Positions 8,300 through 16,169 of a stretch of 20,377 bases of DNA are shown here, piece by piece. How positions within the stretch are numbered: the stretch's first letter is position 1; each line of letters starts with the position of its first letter. The position numbers were made by a program, and so were the translations under genes. Below the pieces are notes generated by a model, which saw nothing but the letters and a program-made list of their open reading frames with translations, was not told the DNA's origin and did no database searches. The stretch is taken from the NCBI GenBank assembly GCA_903958995.1, contig CAJBVG010000167.1:1-20377 (forward strand), written 5' to 3'. This DNA is from an uncultured bacterium (GTDB lineage Bacteria > Bacteroidota > Bacteroidia > Sphingobacteriales > Sphingobacteriaceae).

Positions 8300-8307
8300 C
8301 AAAAATA
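8300..8307 (-). promoter_or_regulatory. Candidate -7 box for the permease gene
   Basis: Read on the minus strand this is TATTTTTG, matching TAnnTTTG. No -33 TTTG is found at the usual spacing. The predicted start near 8293 leaves a leader of about 37 nt. In an AT-rich gap this could be a chance match. Confidence 0.4.
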
Positions 8308-8311
8308 TTAC

Positions 8312-8668
8312 TTATGCACTAAAAGAACTGCCACAGCCACAAGTGCTTGTTGCATTAGGGTTACTAAAAGTGAATCCTCTAGAATTTAACCCATCTTGAT
8401 AGTCGACCTCTGTGCCCAAAAGGTATAATCCATGCGATTTGTTCACGTAGATTTTTACCTCATCAATATAAAACTCCTGGTCGTTATCTTGTTTTTTATC
8501 GAAACCTAATACATAAGTCATTCCTGAACAACCACCACCGTTTACACCAATTCTCAACCCGAAATCAGCTTCTAATTCTTTCTCAGAAAGCAATTGCTTA
8601 ACTGCCTTTATAGCATTTTCAGTAAGTGTTACAGGGGTAAATGTGCTTTGTTTTGCTTCAGTTTCCAT
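8312..8668 (-). CDS. A-type iron-sulfur cluster carrier (IscA/SufA/ErpA family)
   Basis: These small cytoplasmic proteins hold and deliver Fe-S clusters to client enzymes. The 118-residue sequence has the three invariant cysteines of the family: C47 in GGGCSGMTY and C110 and C112 in the C-terminal CGCGSSF. NGLNSRGFTFSNPNA-like spacing (DGLNSRGFTFSNPNA here) just before them is typical. The first 12 residues are a variable extension. No other suf or isc gene is nearby, so SufA, IscA and ErpA roles cannot be told apart. It has the best promoter of the internal genes, with a perfectly spaced -33/-7 pair 20-50 nt upstream. Confidence 0.93.
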   Translation of the reverse strand: METEAKQSTFTPVTLTENAIKAVKQLLSEKELEADFGLRIGVNGGGCSGMTYVLGFDKKQDNDQEFYIDEVKIYVNKSHGLYLLGTEVDYQDGLNSRGFTFSNPNATSTCGCGSSFSA

Positions 8669-8688
8669 ATTCTTTCCTATTTAATGTA

Positions 8689-8719
8689 CAAAATTACGGT
8701 ATTACCCTTATAATACAAA
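8689..8719 (-). promoter_or_regulatory. Bacteroidota promoter (-33/-7) of the Fe-S carrier gene
   Basis: On the minus strand TTTG (8719-8716) is followed after exactly 19 nt by TAATTTTG (8696-8689), the full TTTG-N19-TAnnTTTG consensus. Initiation is expected near 8682, 14 nt before the ATG at 8668. Confidence 0.75.
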
Positions 8720-8765
8720 CAGCAAAGTCAATTGTTTTTACTTAAGAAGAGAAACGAAAAAATAT

Positions 8766-8773
8766 TACATTTG
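8766..8773 (+). promoter_or_regulatory. -7 box upstream of the 8792 gene and the mutase operon
   Basis: TACATTTG fits TAnnTTTG. A -33 TTTG at standard distance is missing. The predicted start near 8780 lies downstream of an in-frame TTG at 8732. It therefore supports the ATG at 8792 as the real start of the first gene. Confidence 0.5.
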
Positions 8774-8791
8774 CTTTCATTTAAATCAACT

Positions 8792-9322
8792 ATGAACTGG
8801 CCTATCTTTTTAATGGAATTATTAAAGCTAATCGTTCCAGCATTAATTGTGTTTTTAACAGCCTATTTTGTGCTGAACTCTTATCTCGAAAATGATTATC
8901 AAAAAAGACTTTTAGAGATGAGAATGAATAATCAAGGTGCAGTTACCCCATTAAGACTTCAAGCATATGAGCGGCTAACACTCTTTGTAGAGCGAATTAG
9001 CTTGCAAAGCATTATAATGCGTTCTCATCAAACTGGCATGACAGCTCGTGACCTTCATACTTCTATGTTGCAAGATATTCGTGCAGAATTTGATCATAAT
9101 GTTTCACAACAAATTTTTGTTTCACCTCAAACTTGGACAATGATTAAAGCTGTGAAAGAAGAAACAATAAATATTATCAATTTTGCAGCAACAAACTTAC
9201 CGCCTCAAGCAACAGGTTTAGATTTAAGTAAAGCTATTTTCGAAGCATTAGCAAGCTCAGAACGTAATCCACATCAAGTGGCACTTTCTATGATACGCAC
9301 TGAAGTTCAACAATATTTTTAA
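8792..9322 (+). CDS. Uncharacterized membrane-anchored protein upstream of the mutase
   Basis: I do not recognise this family. From ATG 8792 it encodes 176 residues; an upstream in-frame TTG at 8732 would place 20 basic, unlikely residues in front. The N-terminus has one hydrophobic segment (about residues 5-28, MELLKLIVPALIVFLTAYFVL). A helical, charged region follows, starting NSYLENDYQKRLLEMRMNNQ, and the rest contains mostly helical segments without cysteine or catalytic-looking motifs. The likely topology is a single membrane anchor with a cytoplasmic helical domain. The mutase gene starts 6 nt after its stop, so the two should be co-transcribed. A functional link to propionate or methylmalonate metabolism is possible but rests only on this adjacency. 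Confidence 0.75.
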   Translation: MNWPIFLMELLKLIVPALIVFLTAYFVLNSYLENDYQKRLLEMRMNNQGAVTPLRLQAYERLTLFVERISLQSIIMRSHQTGMTARDLHTSMLQDIRAEFDHNVSQQIFVSPQTWTMIKAVKEETINIINFAATNLPPQATGLDLSKAIFEALASSERNPHQVALSMIRTEVQQYF

Positions 9323-9328
9323 TGCACT

Positions 9329-10882
9329 ATGAGCGAAGAAAAAAAAATCTTCAGAACAACGTCTGGAATTGAAATTAAGGAAGTGTATGTAAATGCACCT
9401 GACCCTATAGAAAATCCAGGAGTATTTCCATTTACAAGAGGTATACAAGCCGATATGTATCGCGGACGTTTATGGACGATGCGTCAATATGCAGGTTTCT
9501 CTACTGCCGAAGAATCAAATAAGCGTTATCACTATTTATTGAAACAAGGTACTACTGGACTTTCAGTCGCATTCGATTTGCCTACACAAATTGGTTACGA
9601 TTCTGATCATGAATTTGCGGAAGGCGAAGTAGGGAAAGTTGGTGTTGCAATTGATTCGCTGAAAGACATGGAAACACTTTTTGATGGTATTGCCTTAGAG
9701 AATATCACCACATCCATGACCATCAATGCAACGGCTTCAACACTATTAGCGATGTATATTGCTTTGGCTAAAAAGCAAGGCGCCGACATTAAAAAAATAT
9801 CAGGAACAATTCAAAATGATATTTTAAAAGAATATGCTGCTCGTGGAACATATATTTATCCACCTAAAGCGTCAATGCGTTTAATTACTGACATTTTCGA
9901 GTATTGTAGTAAAGAAGTTCCGAAATGGAATACTATTTCTATTTCAGGTTACCATATTCGTGAAGCTGGTTCTACAGCAGTTCAAGAACTAGCGTTTACA
10001 TTGGCTAATGGTAAATCTTATTTACAAGCTGCCATTGATAAGGGATTAGAAATTGATATTTTCGCAAAACGACTATCCTTCTTCTTTAATTGCCATAATA
10101 ATTTCTTCGAAGAAATTGCCAAATTTAGAGCAGCTCGAAGGATGTGGGCAAAAATTACAAAAGACTTAGGTGCTAAAGATGAGCGTGCAATGCAATTGAG
10201 ATTCCATACACAAACAGGAGGATCTACACTAAGCGCACAACAGCCCATGAATAATATTATTCGTGTGGGGAATCAAGCAATGGCTGCCGTACTTGGTGGG
10301 ACACAATCTTTACATACTAATGGGTATGACGAAGCTTTGTCATTACCAACTGAAGACGCTGCAAAAATCGCACTAAGAACTCAGCAAATTATCGCATACG
10401 AATCTGGAGTCACTGAAACAGTGGATCCATTAGCAGGTTCTTACTTCGTAGAAGAGCTAACCAATACCATTGAAGCGGAAGCGTGGAAATACATTGAAAA
10501 AATTGATGCCATGGGCGGTTCAGTAAATGCTATTGAACAAGGGTATATTCAAGATGAAATCGCAAGTGCATCATACGAATATCAAAAAGATATTGAATCG
10601 GGTGCAAGAATAAGTGTTGGAGTAAATAAATTTACTGAAGTAGCAAAACCATTAGGTAAAACCTTTAGAGTAGATGATTCTATTCGATTGGTTCAAATGG
10701 ACAAAATCAATAAATTAAAAGCAGAACGTAATCAAGCTGATGTAGATTCTGCATTAGCAACCCTATCTGCTCATGCACGCAGTACGGAGAATTTAATGCC
10801 TGATATTATTAAAGCCGTGGAAGCTTATGCTACACTTGGAGAAATTGCTAATATACTTAGAGATGTTTTTGGTGAATATTAA
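9329..10882 (+). CDS. Methylmalonyl-CoA mutase, catalytic chain without B12-binding domain
   Basis: The 517-residue protein aligns with the TIM-barrel half of methylmalonyl-CoA mutase, which interconverts succinyl-CoA and (R)-methylmalonyl-CoA by radical chemistry. Landmarks are YAGFSTAEESN, GLSVAFDLPTQIGYDSD, SGTIQNDILKEY, ISISGYHIREAG, and TQSLHTNGYDEALSLPT. By comparison with the Propionibacterium enzyme, the residues that select methylmalonyl-CoA are kept: Y54 (Tyr89), R172 (Arg207) and H209 (His244), with identical spacing. Isobutyryl-CoA mutases replace the Tyr/Arg pair. The chain stops where the linker would begin, and no DxHxxG cobalamin motif occurs, so a separate small B12 subunit must be encoded elsewhere. 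It overlaps the next gene by 20 nt. Confidence 0.93.
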   Translation: MSEEKKIFRTTSGIEIKEVYVNAPDPIENPGVFPFTRGIQADMYRGRLWTMRQYAGFSTAEESNKRYHYLLKQGTTGLSVAFDLPTQIGYDSDHEFAEGEVGKVGVAIDSLKDMETLFDGIALENITTSMTINATASTLLAMYIALAKKQGADIKKISGTIQNDILKEYAARGTYIYPPKASMRLITDIFEYCSKEVPKWNTISISGYHIREAGSTAVQELAFTLANGKSYLQAAIDKGLEIDIFAKRLSFFFNCHNNFFEEIAKFRAARRMWAKITKDLGAKDERAMQLRFHTQTGGSTLSAQQPMNNIIRVGNQAMAAVLGGTQSLHTNGYDEALSLPTEDAAKIALRTQQIIAYESGVTETVDPLAGSYFVEELTNTIEAEAWKYIEKIDAMGGSVNAIEQGYIQDEIASASYEYQKDIESGARISVGVNKFTEVAKPLGKTFRVDDSIRLVQMDKINKLKAERNQADVDSALATLSAHARSTENLMPDIIKAVEAYATLGEIANILRDVFGEY

Positions 10883-11630
10883 AAATCAAACATTAAGATT
10901 AATAACCATAGGTATTATTCTTAGCACAACAATTTCTTGCCATACCCATTTAGTCTTATCAAAAGAGAATGTTTCTCAAAGAAAGATAGATTCAACTATA
11001 ATTAGTGATGAAGCTATAACGGCTTATTATTTGCCTTATAAAAAGTCCCTTGATTCTTCTATGAATGCCATATTAGTGTATTCAAATGAGGAGTTAACAA
11101 AAGCTCAGCCCGAAAGCAAACTAAGTAACTTCTTTAGTGATGCCATTTCTGCTACATGCAAGCAACGCAAAATTGCCTTCGATTTCGCATTGCCTACCAC
11201 AAATGGAGGAATACGTACTAGTTTACCCAAAGGAGCAATTACTTTGCGTAATGCATTTGAGTTGATGCCATTTGAAAACGAATTGGTAGTACTTTATTTG
11301 CCAGGGTCATCTATAACTAAACTTGCTCAATTCATTATAGAAAAAGGTGGTCAGCCAGTCTCTAATTTTATATTAGAAGTCAAAGGAGATAGCATCTCAA
11401 CATTATTAATTAACAATCAACCTCTTGAGCTTACTAAAACTTATCGAGTGCTCACGTCAGATTACCTAGCTAATGGTGGTGACGGCATTATAGCATTTAA
11501 GGATGCTATTAAAAAAGAGAATACAAATATTAAAGTGCGTGATGCTATTATAGAATACATGCGTAATGAGCAAAGTGCAGGTCGTACATTAAATCCTATG
11601 CTAGATGGAAGAATCAAAATCGAAAAGTAG
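10863..11630 (+). CDS. Lipoprotein with 5'-nucleotidase C-terminal domain
   Basis: From ATG 10863 (255 residues) the protein starts with a lipoprotein signal: a hydrophobic core and lipobox TTISC, with the lipidated cysteine at residue 26. An ATG-less longer frame from 10827 would lie deep inside the mutase gene. The mature part matches the substrate-binding C-terminal domain of 5'-nucleotidases (UshA type), with TNGGIRTSLPKGAITLRNAFELMPFENELV and TYRVLTSDYLANGGDGI near the end. It has no metallophosphatase domain of its own; that half is the next gene, which overlaps it by 26 nt. It should sit on the periplasmic side of a membrane and complete the nucleotidase there. GTG at 10872 is an alternative start. 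Confidence 0.85.
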   Translation: MFLVNIKNQTLRLITIGIILSTTISCHTHLVLSKENVSQRKIDSTIISDEAITAYYLPYKKSLDSSMNAILVYSNEELTKAQPESKLSNFFSDAISATCKQRKIAFDFALPTTNGGIRTSLPKGAITLRNAFELMPFENELVVLYLPGSSITKLAQFIIEKGGQPVSNFILEVKGDSISTLLINNQPLELTKTYRVLTSDYLANGGDGIIAFKDAIKKENTNIKVRDAIIEYMRNEQSAGRTLNPMLDGRIKIEK

Positions 11631-12558
11631 AAGAGACTTCTTGAAGAAATTCGGATTGCTTTCTGCAGGTCTTGCGGTAAGTCCGTGGATTTCTTCAGAG
11701 GCAGCCTCCCCTAAAATCGAGAAGCTAACAATACTTCATACAAACGATGTACACAGCAGAATTGACCCTTTCCCTATGGATGGCTCAAGAAACGCTGGCT
11801 TAGGTGGTGTAGCTCGTAGAGCTAGCTTAATCTCACAAATACGTAAAGAAGAAGAGCATGTATTGCTATTGGATGCAGGAGATATCTTTCAAGGTACACC
11901 TTACTTCAATCTATATGGTGGTGAACTTGAGATTAAGTTGATGTCGAAACTTGGTTATGACGCCGCTACTTTAGGTAATCATGATTTTGATAATGGAGTA
12001 GATGGCTTTAGTAAACAATTGCCTCATGCAAATTTTCCAATTATTTGTTCGAACTACGATTTTAGAAATACTAGCTTAGAAAACAGTACATTTCCATATA
12101 AGGTCTTTAGAAAAGGGAAACTCAAGATAGGCGTTATTGGTATCGGTATTGAATTAGATGGCCTTGTAGAGAAGAAAAACTATGGTGAGACCATTTATCT
12201 CGACCCAATTATACAAGCAAACAAGTATGCAGAACTCTTAAAGATAGAGGAGAAATGTGATTTAGTAATATGCTTATCCCATTTAGGGTACAAATATAAA
12301 GAGCAAAAGGTTTCTGATCAGATACTTGCAAAACAATCGTCTAACATCGATTTAATCATCGGTGCACACACGCACACCTTTATGCTACAACCAGAGGTGT
12401 TAAAGAACGCTGATGGCAAAGAAGTTAAAATTTTTCAAGTGGGTTATGCCGGTATTAATTTGGGTAGAGTAGATTACTACTTTGAGTATGCTCGCCAACG
12501 AAAAACTTCTGTTGCAACAAGTATGTTAATTAGCGAAGATTTAGACCAACAAGTTTAG
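11605..12558 (+). CDS. Tat-exported metallophosphatase (5'-nucleotidase N-terminal domain)
   Basis: This 317-residue protein begins with a twin-arginine signal, SRRDFLKKFG (residues 8-17), and a hydrophobic stretch to about residue 34. The rest is a calcineurin-like metallophosphatase of the UshA type. Metal and catalytic motifs are HTNDVHSR (D48, H50), LLDAGDIFQG (D90, D93), TLGNHDFDNG (N125, H126), LSHLG (H226) and GAHTHT (H255, H257). It ends where a linker to the C-terminal domain would start in a full enzyme. The missing domain is the preceding gene, so together they should form one nucleotide-hydrolysing periplasmic enzyme from two chains. Folding before Tat export suits a metal-loaded protein. 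Confidence 0.9.
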   Translation: MEESKSKSRRDFLKKFGLLSAGLAVSPWISSEAASPKIEKLTILHTNDVHSRIDPFPMDGSRNAGLGGVARRASLISQIRKEEEHVLLLDAGDIFQGTPYFNLYGGELEIKLMSKLGYDAATLGNHDFDNGVDGFSKQLPHANFPIICSNYDFRNTSLENSTFPYKVFRKGKLKIGVIGIGIELDGLVEKKNYGETIYLDPIIQANKYAELLKIEEKCDLVICLSHLGYKYKEQKVSDQILAKQSSNIDLIIGAHTHTFMLQPEVLKNADGKEVKIFQVGYAGINLGRVDYYFEYARQRKTSVATSMLISEDLDQQV

Positions 12559-12880
12559 GCTGATTTCAATTTCTGTTTAACATAAAAACACTAAATTATC
12601 TTTAGAATTGATTTTCAATCATTTAACTAAAAAGGCCTGAAAATACTTGTAAAATCAGGGAATTACGCTTATGTTGATAAAATAATTAGAGCAGCTGTTC
12701 ATATTATTTTAAAATATATTTAACAAAAAAAGAGCAATACGACGTGCAAACGCACAAATGAAATAATCAAGTATTTTTTTTATTTTTTTGTTAGGAAATT
12801 TTTCTAATATTCGTTGTTCCTAAGGGGGCTGTAAAAAGCTTCTTAACTAAACCAGATTAATTTTTTTTTTGCTCAGTAGA
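12559..12880. other. AT-rich dnaA upstream region
   Basis: This gap is very AT-rich with several homopolymer tracts (A7 near 12724, long T-runs at 12775-12789 and 12860-12870). One weak DnaA-box-like site, TGTTGATAA (12672-12680, one mismatch to the complement of TTATCCACA), is present. No cluster of boxes is seen, so an origin is not supported. A weak inverted repeat CCTGA/TCAGG (12636-12640, 12655-12659) and TATATTTA (12715-12722, one off the -7 consensus) are the only promoter- or hairpin-like items. No gene is seen. Confidence 0.55.
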
Positions 12881-14308
12881 ATGATAGAGACTAGTACAAA
12901 CGTTTGGGAGAATTGCCTAAAAATTATTAAAGATAATGTACCTGCTCAAAGTTTTAAAACTTGGTTCGAACCAATTAAAGCGTTGAAGCTAGAAGGAACA
13001 GTATTAACAATTCAAGTTCCAAGTTTATTTTTTTATGAATGGTTGGAAGAGCATTACGTAAATTTATTAAGAAAGACGATTAAACACGAGCTTGGTCAAG
13101 AAGCCCGTTTAGAGTATAATATCGTAGTTGATAACGCTTCTTCGGATAGAAAAGCTCATACTATTAATATTCCAGCATCTCCAAATGGAGAATTAAAGAA
13201 TCCATCTGTTCCTATTCCAGTAACAGTACCTTCTTCTATTCGCAATCCATTTGTTATCCCAGGATTAAAAAAGATCAACATTGATTCTCAATTGAATTCT
13301 AAATATTCATTTGACAACTTCGTTGAAGGAGACTGCAATCGCTTAGCACGCTCTGCGGGCTTTGCTGTAGCCAACAAACCAGGTGGAACATCATTCAACC
13401 CTTTAATGATATATGGTCCAACAGGATTAGGCAAAACCCATTTAATCCATGCCATCGGAGGAGCTATTAAAGATAGATTCCCTGATAAGCAAGTATTATA
13501 TGTAAATGCAGAGAAGTTTACTCAGCAGTTTGTTGAATCAATGAAGAACAATACCATCAACGACTTTAAGAATTTCTATCAGTTAATTGATGTATTAATT
13601 ATAGACGACGTTCATAACTTTGCTGGAAAAGAAAAAACTCAAGATATTTTCTTCCACATCTTTAATGAACTTCATCAAACAAATAAACAAATTGTATTAA
13701 CATCAGATAAAGCTCCTAAAGATTTAATTGGTGTTGAAGATAGATTGTTATCTCGTTTCAAATGGGGCTTAACAGCTGACCTACAAGTTCCAGATTTTGA
13801 AACTCGTATGGCTATCCTTTACAAAAAGATGCAATCGGATGGAATTGAATTACCTCAAGATGTAGTAGAATATGTTGCTCATAACATCGATAGCAACATG
13901 CGTGATCTAGAAGGAGCTATGGTTTCATTACTTGCTCACTCTACATTAAACAAAAAAGAAATTGACTTGCCTTTAGCAAAACAAATGCTAAAGAACTTTA
14001 TAAAGAATTCGAACAAAGAAATCTCTATTGAATATATTCAAAAATTAGTTTGCGAATATTTTGAGGTGCCTGTTGAGATGTTAAAATCGCAAACACGTAA
14101 AAGAGAAATCGTACAAGCTCGTCAAATATCAATGTACCTTGCTAAAGGTCACACTAAATCTTCATTAAAATCAATAGGTATGCATTTCGGTGGAAGAGAT
14201 CACTCTACTGTAATCTATGCTTGCCAAACTGTAGAGGACTTAATTGATACCGACAAAAAATTCAGAGCTTACGTAGCAGATATTCAGAAGAAATTAAAGT
14301 TGTCTTAA
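12881..14308 (+). CDS. dnaA: Chromosomal replication initiator protein DnaA
   Basis: DnaA binds DnaA boxes at the origin, oligomerizes with ATP and opens the duplex. From ATG 12881 it has 475 residues; a TTG four codons upstream (12869) sits in a poly-T tract and is less likely. Domain I (about 1-85, NVWENCLKIIKD..FKTWF) is followed by a short proline-rich linker. The AAA+ domain shows Walker A GPTGLGKTH (about 179-187), Walker B VLIIDDVH (about 238-245) and sensor LLSRFKWGL. Domain IV carries the DNA-binding signature GGRDHSTV near residue 440. The usual partners dnaN and recF are not adjacent. A heptad-repeat element starts at the first base after the stop. Confidence 0.97.
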   Translation: MIETSTNVWENCLKIIKDNVPAQSFKTWFEPIKALKLEGTVLTIQVPSLFFYEWLEEHYVNLLRKTIKHELGQEARLEYNIVVDNASSDRKAHTINIPASPNGELKNPSVPIPVTVPSSIRNPFVIPGLKKINIDSQLNSKYSFDNFVEGDCNRLARSAGFAVANKPGGTSFNPLMIYGPTGLGKTHLIHAIGGAIKDRFPDKQVLYVNAEKFTQQFVESMKNNTINDFKNFYQLIDVLIIDDVHNFAGKEKTQDIFFHIFNELHQTNKQIVLTSDKAPKDLIGVEDRLLSRFKWGLTADLQVPDFETRMAILYKKMQSDGIELPQDVVEYVAHNIDSNMRDLEGAMVSLLAHSTLNKKEIDLPLAKQMLKNFIKNSNKEISIEYIQKLVCEYFEVPVEMLKSQTRKREIVQARQISMYLAKGHTKSSLKSIGMHFGGRDHSTVIYACQTVEDLIDTDKKFRAYVADIQKKLKLS

Positions 14309-14397
14309 ACTAGACACTAGACACTGGACTTGAGACACAGGAAAAATATTTCAGAATCTCAAGTCCTATGTCTCAAGTCTCATATCTCAAGTCTATC
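14309..14397. repeat. Heptad-periodic inverted repeat between dnaA and the histidine kinase gene
   Basis: The element starts at the base after the dnaA stop and runs into the stop codon and last codon of the convergent kinase gene. The left side is 7-nt units ACTAGAC, ACTAGAC, ACTGGAC, TTGAGAC, ACAGGAA (14309-14343). The right side repeats TCTCAAG every 14 nt (14357, 14371, 14385) with variable 7-mers between. Arms 14327-14342 and 14364-14379 pair at 15 of 16 positions around a 21-nt loop. Because it is the only space between two convergent genes, it may end transcription from both sides. No T-run follows the stem. Confidence 0.8.
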
Positions 14398-16132
14398 TTA
14401 TCGGTAAACTAAACGAAAACGTACTTCCCTTACCAATTTCCGATTTCACCCAAATCTCACCATTGTTTTTCTCAACAAACTCTTTGCATAATAGTAATCC
14501 TAAACCAGTGCCTTTCTCAGCATAAGTTCCTGCGGTACTGAAATTATTCATTCCAAATAATTTGTCAATATTTTCATCAGAGATTCCAATTCCAGTATCT
14601 GTAATTTCCGTGATGTAATAATTCCCAGCTAACCGAGAACTTAAAGTGATGGTGTTTGACTTGTTACAATATTTCACTGCGTTTGATAAGATATTTCGAA
14701 TTACTAATTCAATCATGTTCTTATCTGCATATACAGTAGTACTCTCCGGTATCGTATTAATTATGTTTAATGATTTTTCTTTAATCTGACTTTCTAACAA
14801 GTTCGTTTGAATTATAGAAAGGATATGAAGGTTAATGTATTCAGGGTTTACACGCTCTCCCTTAAGTTGGGTTCTCGACCAAAATAATAAATTTTCTAAT
14901 AGTGATGCGGTTGATTTTATATCAGCATTAATTAAAGGCAAATGTGTTTTTAATTCTTCATCAGTAATAATATGCTGATCGAATAAGCTCATTATTTCTT
15001 TTAAATTCATGATTGGTCCGCGTAAATCATGTGCAATAATTGAAAACATTTTATCTTTCAATTGATTTAAAGCAACCAGCTCATCAGATTGGTTTTTCAA
15101 AACAACATCTGATTTTTTTCTAGAAGTTATTTCTCTGAAAATTAAAATTACTCCGCCATATATAGTGCCTTTTTCGAATAATGGATTTATAGATATTTCA
15201 TAAAAATGATTATGCACTTCTAGTTCATAAACAATTGGAGTGCGATTGTTTATGTGGTTAATTAGCTCAGCATTTCCTTCAAAATACTCTTCATAGTTTC
15301 TTCCAATCGAAATTTTCTTATAGAATTCTGTAGCAAATATTTTTTTTAATTTAGTATTCATATCAACTACTCTATCGAGTGTATCTAATACTAATACGCC
15401 ATTACGTAGATCCTCAATTATTTTATCCCTTGCTACAGGTATAATGTCAAATAATTTTAATTGTACCAATCCAATACTTGTAATTAAACAAGTAACACTA
15501 AATGCATATGGAGTAAGATCAATATGTCCGAAGGGTCTGTAATTAAACAAATAAGTAACATTTACCAACCAAGGAATTAATGCGGCTATAATGATTACAT
15601 AATTCTGGCGCTTATATACTTTATCAGCTCGAATGAATTTCTGTACTAATAAAATCAAACCAGTAATGAGAAGCGTATAAAAATAAATAGCATGAACTAC
15701 ATATATAGGACCAACTTCTAATGCTAATAATGGGAAATGTGTAAAGTCGTCAATACTAATATTTGTATAAAATAAATGATGGTAATGATTTGTCCAAACA
15801 GAAAGAAATGTAATACTTGGAATTATATATAGAATAGCAATTCGAGGTATGGTTAACCAATGGTTTTTACCAATAAATTTAATGATAAATTGCAGCCACA
15901 TCACAGGCAAGAAAGCAATCCCGATGTATTCAATACGCAACCAGAAAATCATTCTTGAGTATTCAATTGAAGAAAGTTCAAATGAATAGGCTATAGACCA
16001 AATTGCAATTCCTAAAGTGATATAGGCAAATTGACGAACTGCTTCACCGCTTCTTCTAAATACAATTATCGACATGAATACGGCTGCAATGCCGAACAGC
16101 AATAGTGTAATAGAATAAGGGTTAAAAGTCAT
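14393..16132 (-). CDS. Sensor histidine kinase with 7TM N-terminus and PAS domain
   Basis: The 579-residue protein has seven predicted membrane helices in the first ~225 residues, resembling the N-terminal 7TM module of some histidine kinases. A PAS-like domain follows (about 240-335, GVLVLDTLDRVVDMN...GGVILIFREITSR), then a short coiled linker, HisKA and HATPase. The phosphoacceptor is H368 in SIIAHDLRGP. The N-box is RNILSNAVKY (479-488), the G1 box DTGIGIS (512-518) and the G2 box GTGLGL (541-546), so the kinase looks active. There is no receiver domain and no response regulator nearby, so its partner is unknown. It lies 37 nt downstream of the YgcG-like gene on the same strand and may belong to that operon. 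The signal sensed is not evident. Confidence 0.93.
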   Translation of the reverse strand: MTFNPYSITLLLFGIAAVFMSIIVFRRSGEAVRQFAYITLGIAIWSIAYSFELSSIEYSRMIFWLRIEYIGIAFLPVMWLQFIIKFIGKNHWLTIPRIAILYIIPSITFLSVWTNHYHHLFYTNISIDDFTHFPLLALEVGPIYVVHAIYFYTLLITGLILLVQKFIRADKVYKRQNYVIIIAALIPWLVNVTYLFNYRPFGHIDLTPYAFSVTCLITSIGLVQLKLFDIIPVARDKIIEDLRNGVLVLDTLDRVVDMNTKLKKIFATEFYKKISIGRNYEEYFEGNAELINHINNRTPIVYELEVHNHFYEISINPLFEKGTIYGGVILIFREITSRKKSDVVLKNQSDELVALNQLKDKMFSIIAHDLRGPIMNLKEIMSLFDQHIITDEELKTHLPLINADIKSTASLLENLLFWSRTQLKGERVNPEYINLHILSIIQTNLLESQIKEKSLNIINTIPESTTVYADKNMIELVIRNILSNAVKYCNKSNTITLSSRLAGNYYITEITDTGIGISDENIDKLFGMNNFSTAGTYAEKGTGLGLLLCKEFVEKNNGEIWVKSEIGKGSTFSFSLPIR

Positions 16133-16169
16133 GAGTGAGTCGTTGTAAATTTAATCAGAAAAGTGGTTT

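Noticed and set aside
10827..10862. Longer start for the 5'-nucleotidase C-terminal protein
   Set aside because: It would deepen the overlap with the mutase gene to 56 nt and displace the lipoprotein signal from the N-terminus.
12636..12659. CCTGA/TCAGG hairpin as terminator of the 5'-nucleotidase genes
   Set aside because: Five-pair stem with a 14-nt loop and no T-run; too weak to call.
12559..12880. Possible replication origin next to dnaA
   Set aside because: Only one imperfect DnaA box was found; AT-richness alone is normal for intergenic DNA in this genome.
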